NCBI GenBank assembly: GCA_036365455.1
Contig: JAWQUS010000025.1
Coordinates: 20,248,001 to 20,312,000, forward strand
Length of the DNA: 64,000 nucleotides
Direction of reading: 5' to 3'
DNA from: Macrosoma leucophasiata
Lineage: Eukaryota > Arthropoda > Insecta > Lepidoptera > Hedylidae
Part shown: in pieces, positions 41,759 through 54,500 of the stretch
Numbering within the stretch: position 1 is the stretch's first letter
Layout of the letters: each line of letters opens with the position of its first letter
The notes under the pieces: generated by a model
Databases searched by the model: none
Told to the model about the DNA's origin: nothing
What the model saw: only the letters and a program-made list of their open reading frames with translations
Program-made: the position numbers and the translations under genes

Positions 41759-43807
41759 ATTAAAATACTGACACTAATTTACATACATCACATTATGCAT
41801 ACATGCATAAATATGCGACTGATTACATTGAAGATGAAGACGAATTGTTAAGGAATTTTGATTGTGCAGCAACAGTGGGTTTTGTTCAATGAATCAAAGG
41901 GCAAAAACAATCCCACGCGCGTCTTCATGAATAAGCTTGAATGTCTATAATGTGCGAAAATAAAGATCAATTATCTCATACCTATGACTAAAGCAGAATC
42001 TCTGGAACTACTTTTTTTTATTTGATACATTAATTACGTGCGCAGATGAATATTTTAAAATGTTTTATACGTTATCTTGCTCTGCCGAAGGATTCAAACC
42101 GAAAACTTTGTTTTATAAATAACTTTCCAAATTAAAAAAAAATACGCTAATCCTGATTGATGGTCTGAGGTGGTCTGAGGTGGTCTGAGGCTGATCGATT
42201 AAGATATTTCATGTTATGTCAAGAATGTAGGACATCTTCCTTAGCTTATTTTTAAAACATAAACTGCTTTTCACGTTTCAAGTTTCTTTGAAGATTTTTT
42301 GTTTTCAAAATTGCGAAGCGATGTAAATCATAAGTCACATGATTTCATGGTTCTTGTGCAGGTATACAATACGTTGCTGTTGTGTGTTATAAAAATTAAG
42401 TATTCAAGATAACAAAATCAAGTATTATTTTCATGATTAGTTCTATAGTAATGTTGTGTAAACTATCACGCAATGCAATTTCAGCATATGTCTTACGACA
42501 TATTATTATTCATTTATTTCTGAATATAACCGATGTATTATCGGCTATGAATGGACCATTTCCCATCAATCCTTTAAGTCACAGCTTGAAGTCATATTAA
42601 CTTAACACATTGAACCAATGCAGATTTTAGATCAGAATCAATTCAGATGTTATCGCTTTATAATTTGATCGGTTTTTCAATTGCTATCATAACATTTTCA
42701 GCAGTTCTAAGTGTAATAAAATAATTGACTTCAAATACTGATTTAGTGGCGAGGTCTAAAATAATATAATTTATAACTTTGTATCGCTGTTCTTACCTAC
42801 TCAGAAATTAAATCAATCTTAAATTGCGATAAGAATTAAAGCTTGCTTGTAGCGGACTGTTTAATTCGGTTGTCGAGATAAATGAAGCGTCTTTGTAGTC
42901 TACAAAAACACTCTGTTGAGTGTATTTACAGGCAAGTTTTAACTCGTTTCCGTGTTTCGGAAATACCCAATGTCAAAATGGGTAATTGTTAAGTAGCGGT
43001 AATTATCACACAAGTCACGTACATTTTGTTTTACACGATAGATTTGGATCTAGTTTCATCACCTCCTTTCGGGATCGCACTTTATCACGCGCCATACTAT
43101 ATACTGTATCTAACAGTAGATAGGCAGGTAACCTACCGCTGTCTACTAATCCACGATTGAGTTTATCCATCTGATACTCTCTCATCATTTGATATCATCT
43201 GTTTTCTGGTTATTACAATGTAAACCATCTGATAACAGTTGCATCGCTTCTTGAAATTACTCTCGTCCGGTAAATCTTAATTAATTGAAATTAAACAGAA
43301 CCTGAAATATTTAAGGTACGCCACCAACTGGAACTAGTTGGCCGGTATAAGACAGCAATTGTATGCAGATTCGATAGCGTGTCGCAACTTGCGGCATGAT
43401 CGGAATTACCTAATATTGAGCAGTGACTGCAACACGCTTCGCTCTGAATCGCTGATGGCTTGCCCACTTGAAAGGCAATTTGTATGAGTTTTAACCGAGG
43501 TTCATGCAAATACAAACCTTACGGCCTTGATGATACGCGCGCCGACTATTAATGCAAGGGATGGAAGTATTACAAAAGCTTTACTGGTCAGCCCTTTTTG
43601 ATAGTCATTGTTAAACTAAAGAGCTTTATTAATACTTTAACAATTATATTTATTTTTCATGAGGGTATGTTTGTAATGAATTGTTAATAGCTTATTGTTC
43701 GGTAACAATCTCTTACATATGAGAACAGGTTCTACTTATTTTTGTTTAAGTACTCGTAAATATTCATTTTTAACATCAGTTTGAAGATATTTTTCTAAAG
43801 CAATTAT
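41759..43807. other. Non-coding, with a 10-bp tandem repeat
   Basis: Apart from the TGGTCTGAGG triplet at 42161, I see no supported exon or element across 2 kb. The minus frame at 43291-43515 lacks any domain. Confidence 0.35.
42161..42190. repeat. Three exact copies of a 10-mer
   Basis: TGGTCTGAGG occurs three times in a row without a mismatch. Confidence 0.9.
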
Positions 43808-44089
43808 ACTGGTGGTAGAGCTCCAGTGACGGAGCTCGCGGGCGTAGGCACCACCGCATTACCTAATTGCCGCTAAATGGTAGTGTTCAGGACTATCGTG
43901 TACCGGTCAGGTGGTAATGTACGGCCCTGTAATTTCCGGCGCAGAGGCATCACACCTTAGGTCTCAGGAGTGGTAACGCATTCTGCATTTTGACCTTGGT
44001 CTTTGTGTGGGTCTATAGGCTGCAGTTATCACTTAACATCAATATGAACTGCATGCTTGTTTGCCACTTTCATAACATACATAAAAAAA
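43808..44089 (+). repeat. Family 1 SINE-like repeat, full length
   Basis: The cleanest copy: ACTGGTGGTAGAGCTCCAGT, GACGGAGCTCGCGGGCGTAG, GTCAGGTGGTAATGTACGGC, CTTAGGTCTCAGGAGTGG, AACATCAATATGAACTGCAT and TTGCCACTTTCATAACATAC. It has lost about eight bases after CATTACCTAAT. Confidence 0.9.
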
Positions 44090-45586
44090 CAAAACTTATG
44101 AAGAAATGAAATGATCTTATCATGTATGGATGTTTAGTTTCAACACTTTTATGGATAGAGTTAAAAAAGCCTGAAAAATGAACTGAACTATCAAAATTGA
44201 GACCAATTCTCTAACTAAGGAAGTTATATAACTACTTGCACTGGTAATTTGACTTGAAGAACCAATTTTAGCGTCTTCGTTTTATGTACATTTACCTACA
44301 TTATTCAGAAGCGTTGATAGGTTATTGATTCTTCTGAAGTGTTTTGCTTCATTTGGTATCAACATCTTTTTGTACGCCATGTTTTCAAGGGTACCTTAAA
44401 CGAGTGAGTAAATATAACACTTAGCAAGTGCATACCAAGTGATTTTATTATTCTAACCTTTAATTTGCTTCACACATGTCAATGAAAATTGAAAACAACC
44501 ATCATCAAACTGTTTCAATGATCTAAGATACAATATAAACAATGTGCTGATGATTACAAAATCTTTTCAATCTATCAATTATAGAAAGGACAATTGAAGG
44601 CTGTTGGCGTTTTTCCAACCGAGTTACAAAATGATACACTTTTTCCCGATCTTCATGGTTATGGTCAGTCATAAATTTCCTCTTTAATCTATATTCAAGC
44701 CATAGCTAACCAATTTTCCTAGTTCCTGACGAAGTTAGAATACCTATTGGTTTTTCCGTGCCATCGTCATTATATTGACGTCACAATGAACATTATTTAA
44801 GTATTAAATGTGTCATCCATTTTCTTAGAATCAGTAAAAGATAATTACTTAGCTTCATTGTATTCTGTATTTTCTACTTTATACGTTACGGAAATATTTT
44901 CTTATACGAGTATCTAAATTATACCTAAATGGAAGATGCTTTTCGCTATTCGGCTTGAACTCTTATTGGCATGAGTAAGTAGTGGTTTGGATAATTATTT
45001 TCGTTGAAGTGGATTCACCATCTTATTAAAGCTAGTTGTTAAAATAATGTTAATAATTATTATAGGTACTTATTTAACTATATTGATTTATTGTTCTATA
45101 AACTTTTTACTACTTGACTTATGACTCAAGCAATTCATAATACATACGTTAATAGAAGATTAAACGATGTACAAGTTTACATCTCACACTGATGTCACCT
45201 CTAAAACCGTCGAACCCGGATTTAAATCTGTTGATGTCTCCAAATTAATAACGACTTTTTTTGTTTCCACCACAAAGATAGGTCTTGCTGCAACCTGTCT
45301 GATGGGATAGCACACATATTATTATTCAAATTAATAATAGTTACTCATGCCAATAAGATTTATTGTCTAATAGTGCTCTTCTCAATTCAATTTCATCGTA
45401 GTTACATAACGTCTTAATGCTAATTACTGAGACATTTAAATTTTAATACACTTTCTTCCACAACTTCGGGTAGAATTTCATTACGTTTATGAAAACAACA
45501 GGTACCTATAAGAATTTCTTAAATTTATCTAATCTAGTATACCTTATGAAACATTTCAAATGTTTATAGTTACTTATGGTAAAACT
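44090..45586. other. Non-coding, nothing recognised
   Basis: 1.5 kb with no exon, RNA gene or repeat end that I can support. Confidence 0.35.
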
Positions 45587-45757
45587 GCAGTGGTGGGTCT
45601 TTAGGGTGTAATTAGAATCATACTATCAAAGCTCAAATGTTGCATCAAATTGTTACTATTTTTGTGTTCCAGAAATGTAGATGTCTAAAGATAGCAGTCA
45701 TTCACTTACCTTCAATGTGAGCTGTTCGATTATTTGTCACTTTCATTACATAAAAAT
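45587..45757 (+). repeat. Family 1 remnant, strongly decayed
   Basis: TGGTAAAACTGCAGTGG at the left and CAATGTGAGCTGTTCGATTA, TTTGTCACTTTCATTACATA at the right place it in Family 1. The centre is largely unalignable by eye. Confidence 0.55.
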
Positions 45758-46287
45758 AAGTATAAACTTCGCGTTAGAAAACGTTTTGTCCCAAATCGAA
45801 TCGTACAATAGCTCAAAGACCTAGACGAAAACGTATCTAATAAGATTTTAAATAGTTAGTGCATAATGAAATCTGAAAAAGCCTTGAAAGGCAATCATTC
45901 CAGATATTTCAATGGATTACTGAGACCAACCTTGGTAGAATTGCCAAATAGTGATGAAGCAAACGTGTAGGATGGATTGAAAATAGGATTATTAATGCTA
46001 TAATTTGATTTTAAGCTAAACATAATTAAGTATTAAACATTTTTAATTTTTCAGATACCGGTAATGATGAAATTATCAAAAACATTGCTGATATCGTTAT
46101 TATTATAAAGGAGTCTCATATTTTTGGTCAAATTGGACTCTGACTCAGGTTAAATTGGACGGATTTACAGGTTCATGCAAATATGTTAAAACTCTTCAAA
46201 CATCTTCAAGCTTTCTACTCGATATTACGACCAGAAAATTCACCTTTGTCTCTGCCTTAACTATCAAACCATACAAACCCATATAAA
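45758..46287. other. Non-coding, nothing recognised
   Basis: No exon or repeat end supported. Confidence 0.35.
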
Positions 46288-46400
46288 ATAATAAATAATG
46301 GCCCTTGATACGTCCCACTGCTGGACACGAGTCTCTCCCCTTCTTGGGAGGAGGCCTGGAACTTACTCCACCACGCTGCTCCAATGCGGGTTGGTGTCTA
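46288..46400 (-). mobile_element. LINE/SINE 3' tail shared with the 5S SINE
   Basis: On the minus strand CCAACCCGCATTGGAGCAGC, GGCCTCC, TTGGGGA-like and CCAGCAGTGGGACGTAT words match the tail at 51590-51737. It also ends in TTA-type triplets. The head is missing. Confidence 0.7.
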
Positions 46401-47258
46401 CTAACTACTAACCCTTAACTATAGTTATTTATTTTTTCGTATTATTTTTTAGCTCATCATCTTTGACGGTTGTACTTTTATCTACAACGAGGATACAAGT
46501 TAGTCTATAGTGACTCCCGATTACAGGCACAAACAATATTCGTGCCTCCACTTTCACAAGATGCATGCAACCGTACGTTTGCGAGGTTTCGTGCGAAACA
46601 TTAATGCCAATGAGCGTGTCCAATACATAATAGGCGCAAGTCTTGTAGTTGCTGATACGGCCTTCACATCACATGCCCGAATATGTGTTATGGGTGCGTT
46701 GGCAAATTCCTTATCTTAAAACCAAGTTTTAGATCCATCGAAATCAAAATTTTGAATTGTACAGATACATTTACTTGCTGAGTCATTTCACTTACGGGGT
46801 TGGTAGAGAACGAAAAACGATGAAAATCTGTCCTTGCAAACCACCTGTGCTTTTCCTGTATTTATAATCTCTGCAAACGTGCACGCTGGTTGCATACGTA
46901 ATCGAGAGAAATGAGACCCAACTATAGTCCTTGTGTACCGCGTTAAAATATTCAATTTAGAATTTAAAAATAGGCACTTAGAAATAGCCGATTTTCTGAC
47001 CAAAAGATTTATTGCTGTGTCAAACTATAAAAGAAAACATTAACAAAATATAACTGTGTGGAGAAGTGAATCGAGCTCTGATAAATAATGCTGGCTTCAT
47101 AGATATTATTATAGTGAATTATGAATCAAAATGTATAACTGATGGATGATACCTTTCTAAGATGACACGATACCTTCGAAAAGACACTTATCAAGTCGGG
47201 ATACAGCAATTTTGTTTAGATGTATATCACAGTATGAATTAGGTACTTTAAATACAGA
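46401..47258. other. Non-coding, nothing recognised
   Basis: Overlapping short frames at 46429-46719 and 46788-47003 share no domain and have no splice context. They are not accepted. Confidence 0.35.
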
Positions 47259-47404
47259 CCCCCTTATTCATAAACGTATTTTAGCTAAAGTGTTGCTAAT
47301 CTCTCCTTTGTCTTTTTCTATCCTGTACATTTGACAATGCAACTGACAAAGACATAGCATTCTATAGCTAAAACGTATCTAATGTACGTTTATGAATAAG
47401 GAGG
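47259..47404. mobile_element. MITE with CCCTTATTCATAAACGTA ends (~146 bp)
   Basis: The left end CCCCTTATTCATAAACGTAT and the reversed right end CTCCTTATTCATAAACGTAC are inverted repeats. The interior repeats TTTTAGCTA in both orientations. A decayed relative lies near 63107-63235 (TGCCTTTTTCTATATTC and CGAATAAGGGG). Confidence 0.8.
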
Positions 47405-47671
47405 AGAGTGTAGACTACTTGTAAAAGAGGCTCCGCAGATGTTAATAAAACATTACTTGTAATATCTCCGTAAATATGGTCAACTTTTGTTGCACCTTTC
47501 ACGCTCAGCCAGTCTTCGTGTAGCTGATTTATCTTCTAGGACTTGATAACTGACCACAAACTATAATTTACAAGTAGATTCGATTTTTAAGAGTCTTTTA
47601 AATTTAAATAACTACATTGAGTGTAAATATTAGTTCGTGTGTAATGCGGAATGAAATAATCAAAAATATCA

Positions 47672-47829
47672 CCGGCATATCACCTTAGGTCTCAGAAGTG
47701 GTAACGCATCTGCATTTTGACCTCTGGTCTTTTTGTGGGTGTCTACAGACTGCAGTCATCACTTAACATCAATGTGAACTGCATGCTTGTTTACCACTTT
47801 CATTAAGTACATAAAATAAAATTAAAAAG
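47672..47829 (+). repeat. Family 1 SINE-like repeat, 5'-truncated
   Basis: Begins at CACCTTAGGTCTCAGAAGTG and is intact to the A-rich tail (ATAAAATAAAATTAAAAAGG). Clean 5' truncation again fits retroposition. Confidence 0.85.
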
Positions 47830-49175
47830 GCAGTTTTAAAAAATCTTCTTGATTAATAAGGGTAAATTTGAACAGCTTTGAATTTCAAGAAATGAGTATT
47901 TTTAGTAAGAGCAACTACAGACTTACTAAGACATGGAAGGAAAGGAATAATAGATACTAATTTGATGTTGTAGAAATATGTAATTACTTCGATTAATTCC
48001 TAAAGGTACCTACTATATAATAAATTGTAAAAAGTATTACATTAACATTTTTCAAATTTAATGTGGTTTATTGTTTTGATCCTCTATAACTATTTTTTTT
48101 AATTATTTAAATGCTCATGCATGACACATATGTAAATATAATGTTATCGTTAATCTCAGCTCAAATTATATTAGCAATGGTATGAAAGCATTTGGGTGCG
48201 TTTATAATTTGTAGCAAAAGACCTTATTTAGTTACGTTTACAAGAACAATACGTCTGTCCGAGCAGTGTTCCATCAATAATTCATATAAGCCAATAATAA
48301 CATTGTGTACAAGTGGAACTATTAGGGTTGACCGAATGATATTTTGTTAAAGATAGACACATTATCGATAGGTAGATACTTTAGAATACTACAATAAAAA
48401 AATGTTCCATGATTTCATCCAACAAATTAAATATGTTATAATTAAAAATGTGATAGAAAAAACACAGAGTGAAAAGGATAGCAATAAGATGAAGTTTACC
48501 TAATTAGCAATGATTAGACGTTTAATTGTTACATGTCAATAAGATTATCTACCTCTTTACTATATTTTAGCTGACCCTAACAAAGTCATGCCGGCCACAC
48601 ATCTTACGTCTACTTGAGCAAATTTAGACTTGCATAAGTAAACATAAATGTGTGTACCTACTATCGGAAACACATGTCTACTCGAAGGCGTAAGTTTTGA
48701 CTCTTTTAGCTTTTGTGATATCAAGAGCAGAAGGCGACGAGGACACCAATCATAAGTTTAAAATCATAATTATCATTCATCAAGTAGCCACTTCTAATTT
48801 CGTAGGTATCTATTTAATAAACTTTATTTATAATATCAAGTGTTAAAAGACTCCCCGTTCATCAGTTGACAACCTCACTAACTTATAATTTGATCATTCA
48901 CATGCAAATTCAATACATATGATGAATCATTTGAAAACTTGTTTGCAAGTTTAAATTGTGAATTTGCTCTTAATAAAAATATTTAATTATGTCCGGAATT
49001 ATAATGACTTCATTTTTTGCATATGTGTCATTAACTTCCTTCCCAACTAACATTAACGTCTTCAAAGTAAATTATACAACATTTTTTAAAAGGTAGGTAT
49101 TTGATATTTAAATTTATATTATATCGGTACAGATTGTATTTAAGCTCTAATTCTAATAAATCAAAAAGTGTTAAT
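47830..49175. other. Non-coding, nothing recognised
   Basis: 1.3 kb of AT-rich DNA with no supported feature. Confidence 0.35.
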
Positions 49176-49547
49176 AAAGGAGATGTTGCAAAAATGTATG
49201 GACCTCCGGCCATGTATTGTACACAATGTCATTAACAGGCAAAATCAATATAAAAACGTTTTTTACTGCATATATTCACTTATTCAGCTTTGTTTGCAGT
49301 TACAAAACATTATTTGCAGTTAGAATTGCAACTCAAAACCAACATGGCGAATATGGCGGGCGATGTCATTTTGACAAATGCCGCTAATAACCTTATTGAA
49401 AATGATAAAATCGTTTGAATTAAATGTGATTGTAACTCTAAAATATATTCTTGAATAAATTAATTGTATTTTTTTCGGATTCTTATTTAATTTACCCATT
49501 TTTTCAAGTACTGTACGTACCAGAGCCGAGCTCGCAACATCTCCTTT
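49176..49547. mobile_element. AAAGGAGATGTTGC MITE, short form (372 bp)
   Basis: The ends AAAGGAGATGTTGC and, reversed, AAAGGAGATGTTGC are exact inverted repeats of 14 bases. The interior matches the copy at 57648-58123 almost base for base, apart from about 104 bases that are missing here after GTCATTTTGACA. Frames across it are not genes. Confidence 0.88.
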
Positions 49548-50576
49548 GACAGCCCTACCACAAACAGTACTAAACAAAGAGTTTGTATGGAATTGTTGAA
49601 TGATCAAACGCTATTCTTTGAATGATCCGGTATTAACAGACTCGACGCATGTATATTATTATTTTAGCATGAAATCATAATGTACAAAATAAGTATACAG
49701 GCTGATTTATTCTGTTCACGGCCTACTCCGACTGTTTTTCTAAGTCTATCTGCTTCATTTCAGGGTGCGTATTTTACCAAATAGGAGTTTCTACAAGTTG
49801 TCTCTAAAATTAGAATCTCTTCGTCTCAGATTCTACAAAGTGCAGGGTCTTCAATTACCATCGATTTTCTGGTAACAGGAATAGTTAAGCCTTTATGGCA
49901 TTAGCTTCAGCAGCATCATATGGCAATTGGTGCCCTTCTCTCAGTTTCAATTTCTTTATAAAACATGATATAAGATTTGTGAACCTAAACTTTATTAGTA
50001 GTAAGGGTTAAAATCTACGGGAATCTCCTTCATGAAAAATAAACGTTCTTAGATGCATATTACACTTAATTAACAAATACTTAAAATGTATATTAATTAG
50101 CGTTTTTTTTTTGCTCAAAAATACCTATGTAGTATTGCTCTTAAATTCATCTGAAAACGAAAAAGTCGATACTGCCCGTCGGGATTCCCCGCCACTATAT
50201 CCGCTACTATAGTAGGAACTTGTCTATTCTTTGTCCTACAAAATGTATTATAAAATAAAAAACACTAACGAACAACAGATTTACCAATAAGTCTACTACT
50301 TAAAAGACGAAGAATCTGACGAGATGAATAGCAATTGTTAATCATATAATTATTTAGACTACACAACATACATATTCAACTCCACTTGGAACGTCGAAAA
50401 AATGTTCGGCCTGTATGTATACGAACAATGAAAACAATATTATTGTTTACAAGAATGTTTTCTTTGTTATCTGAAACTGGAACTCATCATCGCGTCGCAT
50501 GGACGTGGCCAGTGCCACTATTTGGGAAAATTAAAAAGTAAATGTTACAAATGACAAGTAGTTTGCGCGGTAAAAT
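49548..50576. other. Non-coding, possible promoter region at its right edge
   Basis: No repeat end recognised. The last 100 bases (ATCGCGTCGCATGGACGTGG) become CpG-richer toward the candidate exon at 50577. Confidence 0.3.
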
Positions 50577-50726
50577 ATGAACGAGGAAGATGCCTGGTGG
50601 GAATTTGGTGAGATGCGAGCGGTACAGAAAAACGCCGCGAACGCCACGGTCGGCGCATGCGCGGTATTACTACACACGTTCCTTAGTGCTAGGCCCAGTG
50701 AAGAGACCCAGCACACCAAGGGCAAG
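50577..50726 (+). CDS. Candidate first exon ending at a consensus donor
   Basis: The 150 bases are open for exactly 50 codons from ATG 50577 (MNEEDAWWEFGEMRAVQKNA...), then AAG is followed by the donor GTAGGT at 50727. The exon is CpG- and GC-rich against AT-rich flanks. No polypyrimidine/AG acceptor stands just upstream, so it is more likely a first exon than an internal one. Joined directly to the exon at 56343, its frame would reach a stop after nine codons. Either it is a 5' untranslated exon with an upstream reading frame, or it splices elsewhere. I do not recognise the peptide. Confidence 0.4.
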
Positions 50727-51370
50727 GTAGGTTTTAATCTATTACAAATGCCTGCCATAGAAATCATCTTTTATTAATTCTTTTTATTCTATTTATATTT
50801 TAGGAATGCCAAATTCTAGCATTTCTACAACCAGTAGTTTCAGCTGCGCGTCAGTAACAAAAAACTTGTATTACTTATATGGTATGGTTTTTATGAATCC
50901 TTTTGAAGAAGAGCTATTAAATACAATGCACTGCCAATAAATATATTAAACTAGATATATAAATTCAAATTTCTATAGTCAATCACCGGAAATTCCAACA
51001 CAAACATTGCGATCCTAACGATGGGAGACCTTAGATTCTAAATTTTGAAATGCCTTTATTTTTTTGCACTCGCATTGTGTGTAAATCTAGCCAAAAAACT
51101 TGGCATAATAATCGACGGCCGTGTACAAGTAAAAAAAATCTTTAATTGAAGCATCCTTTAGCTCAACTACTCAAATCACGCATAACTTTATATTACGACA
51201 CTTGTGGAATCCGGCCGAACCGTCCTAAAGGTTACTTTGAATATTTAGCAAAAGCAAAGTCGTGCTCACAGTCACATTTTGTTTTTGTTTTCCATTAATA
51301 AATAACAAATGTTTATATATATTTTTTGCCAACAATTTTGCAGCGTGGAAATAAAAAAAGAAAGAAGAAA
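50727..51370. other. Non-coding, nothing recognised
   Basis: Probably intron after the candidate exon. No repeat end is clear until the 5S-headed SINE. Confidence 0.35.
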
Positions 51371-51737
51371 GCGCGCATGGCCCCGCGGCTGGTGTAGATC
51401 GTAATCGATCACCTCGGTTAAGCGATGTGGGCGCGGTCGGGTGTGTGATGGGTGACCGCTAGTGGCAAATTAAATTGCGCGTTTCCGTGCTTCGAAGGGC
51501 ACGTTAAGCCGTCGGTCCCGGTTGCTATCGATAGATAGCAGTCGTTAAACCTTTTCAGAGGCCCTATGGGTGGTTTGAAAACATCCGACAGCGGGTTGGC
51601 CTCTAACCCGTATCTCCACCAACCCGCATTGGAGCAGCGAGGTAGAGTAAACTCTAGGCCTCCCCCCAAAAAGGAGAGAGACTCGTGACCAGCAGTGGGA
51701 CGTATAATGGGTTGCCACTGTTATTATTATTATTAAA
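51371..51737 (+). mobile_element. 5S rRNA-headed SINE (SINE3 type)
   Basis: The head contains CGATCACC at 51406-51413, a box-A-like GGTTAAGCG, and GATGGGTGACCGC at 51447-51459, which is identical to the box C region of animal 5S rRNA. The gap between the two is 33 bases, against 34 in 5S rRNA. These are the internal RNA polymerase III promoter elements of 5S genes. The body (GGGCACGTTAAGCCGTCGGT, CCCGGTTGCTATC) and tail (CCAACCCGCATTGGAGCAGC, CCAGCAGTGGGACGTATAAT, then TTATTATTATTATTA) look LINE-derived. It is not a 5S gene, because the sequence departs from 5S after about 51460. Confidence 0.8.
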
Positions 51738-52227
51738 TTTAAAAAATGGTTAAGTATCAGTGAAGTCGGTTTACGGACGATAATTTTACGTGATAACATA
51801 AGAAAATATGCGTCACAAGCCAAGAAAACATAGGCCAGTCCTGCCTCTTTATCACTTGTACCGCGCTCTCGCTTGCACGTCTAGCTCGGACGGAACGTGA
51901 CACTTTTTCGTGCGTGCCAGCCGGCGTTCACAGATATAAGATGTATCACGTGAATAAAACTTTTTGCATATTACTCACAATCTTGCAATCTTGTTAAGAA
52001 AAAACAAAGCTTCATTAGAAAACGTAATAAAATATATCGAATCGTTAGCATTTTGATAAGATTTTAAGGCCTTTATTGGGCTTGTCCTTTGATTTAAGAT
52101 ATACGTCTCAAGAACGGTCATACTAAATTATGAAACCTTAACGAACAAAGTTGCAAGAAGCAGTTAATTTAAACTTATACGTCTGTATACTAGGTCTAAT
52201 CTTATATTATATCTTGTCTTATCTATA
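51738..52227. other. Non-coding, GC-rich patch at 51830-51940
   Basis: The patch (CGCGCTCTCGCTTGCACGTC, CGTGCGTGCCAGCCGGCG) resembles neither an exon nor a repeat I can name. It could be a transposon part or a small CpG island. Confidence 0.3.
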
Positions 52228-52680
52228 TATAGGTATATAAAAATCAATTGCTGTTCGTTAGTCTCGCTAAAACTCGAGAACGGCTGGACCGATTTGGCTA
52301 ATTTTGGTTTTGAATGTTTTTGGAAGTCCACGGAAGGTTTAAAAGGTAAGAAAATATGAAGAAATTGAAAGGAAATAGTAAAAACCACAATTTCATTTTC
52401 CCAAACAAATAGTCCGTATCTATCAAACCTTTGACACATTATTTCATTCTGAGGCAATACGAAGTTTGCCGAGTCAGCTAGTAAAATATAAAGAAACTAG
52501 CTGTTGCCCGCGGCTTTGCCCGCGTTGATGTCGTTTTATAATCCTGAATTTTCTTTGCTATAAACCTCACGGAGCCCGAGACCTTTCCAACGAATGCAAA
52601 ACCGTGGAAATCGGTTCGTGCGTTCTGGAGTAATAGCATCAGGAAGGAAAACCCGACTTATTTTTATATTATAGAAATAG
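52228..52680. mobile_element. Two adjoining RTE-like non-coding pieces
   Basis: The first (52228-52486) has CGAGAACGGCTGGACCGATT, GGAAGTCCACGGAAGG and a GCCGAGTCAGCTAGT end. The second (52495-52680) starts AACTAGCTGTTGCCCGCGGC and has GAAATCGGTTCGTGCG. Both show the landmarks of RTE-type tails and lack coding parts. Confidence 0.6.
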
Positions 52681-53710
52681 GTGTGTAGGTGAAGGATGAA
52701 ATTTTATGGATTTAAAAAAAAAAAAAAAAAAAATTAAAGCAAACGTGTTTAGGTTTAGGTACATGTTGAATGTTTATATGTACTTAACACAATAACAAAC
52801 ATTTGTTGGTAGCGAGGTATATTAGGATATTTTGTCAATGTTCAATTCTATTGCCTACCTTTATGAATAAGGCAAAAGGGAATTGAATTTGAGAGAACTT
52901 CGCTTGGTTCTCACCGTTATGGAAATGAAAGCGTGTACATGATTAAATCGATTTTACAATCGATCTTTTAGTTTCAATAAAATGAAATAAAAAGTAACGT
53001 TACATATAAAAAATAAATTAATATAATAAAATCATTTTTATTCAGGCAAATAACTCAAATCACATAGTACATAGTAGTGATAGTAGCATAAACAGAACAA
53101 ACTGTTTTAAAATAACGTATAATAGCTTATTAATATTTAGATATATGTGCAGTTAGTTTCAGAACTTGAATTTTCTAATGTGATTAGTTTTATTATAATT
53201 AGATTCTAATGTAGTTAGTTTTCGAGTGAGACGATATTGATTATTTTATATCGAATTATCCTCTAAATGTTTCGTAGATTATAAGAAATTTTGATAACAA
53301 TTTGAAAACTCATTTTTGTTTTAAATAGAAACTATAAATACGTGTTGTTCGAAAATACTTAAATTCGGTTGATAATCTCATCACAAAAATCATGTTACAT
53401 GGAATTTGACAGTTAGTTTATTAGTCTACGGATAAAATGTAAACCCAAAAGGTATGAATGATAAAAAGTTTCATAGTGTATTCATTTGAGTTTAGGTTTA
53501 GGTTTAAAGACATTTATTCTCATAAAAAAGTCTAAAGGTCACTTACATGAGAACATAATGTACATAAAATATACATATTTCGTCTTCGCACTTCGAGTTT
53601 ACAGATAATTCAGATAGTATTAAAATAAGTAAGTAAGATAAATATAAATCTCAAGACATTTAAATAAATAATGTTCATGTTCAAGAAATCAGTAACACTT
53701 CTACACCGGT
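52681..53710. other. Non-coding, with a 22-base A-run
   Basis: The A-run at about 52711-52732 may be the tail of a lost retroposed element. Otherwise there is nothing I can support. Confidence 0.35.
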
Positions 53711-53905
53711 CAGAATCAGAATCAGAAACTCATTTATTTATTCAGGCACCTCTTATGACACGTCAAAAACAAACAAAAAATAAAAATGTGAATAACAATT
53801 GATATAGATGTCAAACAAGATAAAAAATATTTGTATAGTCAAGAATATCACTAAGATAAAACTAAATATAATATGTCTCATTACCCCTTTTACAAACTGA
53901 TAACA
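53711..53905 (-). mobile_element. LINE 3' end with (TTCTGA)n tail
   Basis: CAGAATCAGAATCAGAAACT at the left is the reversed tail. Then come CAGGCACCTCTTATGACACG, TGAATAACAATTGATATAGA and AAGAATATCACTAAGATAAA, as in 19692-19905. One block (TTTAGGGTGA) is deleted. Confidence 0.75.
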
Positions 53906-54329
53906 AAGAGTAAAAAGAAAAAATACTACTGATATCGAACATAATATATACGCAACATCGATTGACTAATGTTTCTTAATAATTGTTATTAACGATTAAC
54001 TAAAATAAAAGTCAGTATGATTTAGAGTTAAGACAGCAGTAACCGCATTCAACGTAGGAAAAGGTTGCTTGCCTCGGCTGTCATCAACCTGTATTGCGAG
54101 TAAGGACGGCTGCACGCATTATACACGCATTACTTCAGCCCATTTGGAAAGTTAACATATTATCAGTCTAAAGAACGTACCAATTAATTACCTAATATTA
54201 TTAAGTAGTGAAACATTGACAGCAGTAATTGGCAAATAATTTTGGTCTTTATGAATTAAAGGATGGTTTTAAGTCACAAAAATCAGTCGAGAATAATTTA
54301 CTTACGAAAAACCAGGAGGTTTTAACAAT
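53906..54329. other. Non-coding, nothing recognised
   Basis: No supported feature. Confidence 0.35.
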
Positions 54330-54500
54330 ACTTTACGCCAGTATTCCCTGAAGGGAAAGGCAGAGAAGATATAAATGCATGCATATTTCATGCAAACATC
54401 CATGATTCGCCAGTATCGTTTTGTCCTATAACCTATACAAGTAGCGAGCCCATTGACATCTCCAGGCACATTACCAAAATCACCAAGAGTGATGCCGAGA
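54330..54500. repeat. Dispersed repeat B, copy 4
   Basis: CTTTACGCCAGTATTCCCTG, AGGGAAAGGCAGAGAAGATA, CATGATTCGCCAGTATCGTT and GCGAGCCCATTGACATCTCC correspond to 15600 and 40030. The frames crossing it on both strands (54302-54778) are not genes. Confidence 0.55.

Noticed and set aside
42085..42115. Box-B-like word GAAGGATTCAAACCG
   Set aside because: Isolated, with no box A or cloverleaf partner.
49320..49607. A 95-codon minus-strand frame, with a partner at 57935-58171
   Set aside because: The two look similar only because both lie in copies of the same MITE. No transposase motif is present.
51385..51465. A 5S rRNA gene
   Set aside because: Only the internal promoter region resembles 5S; the 5' and 3' thirds do not, and a LINE-like tail follows. 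It is called a 5S-derived SINE instead.
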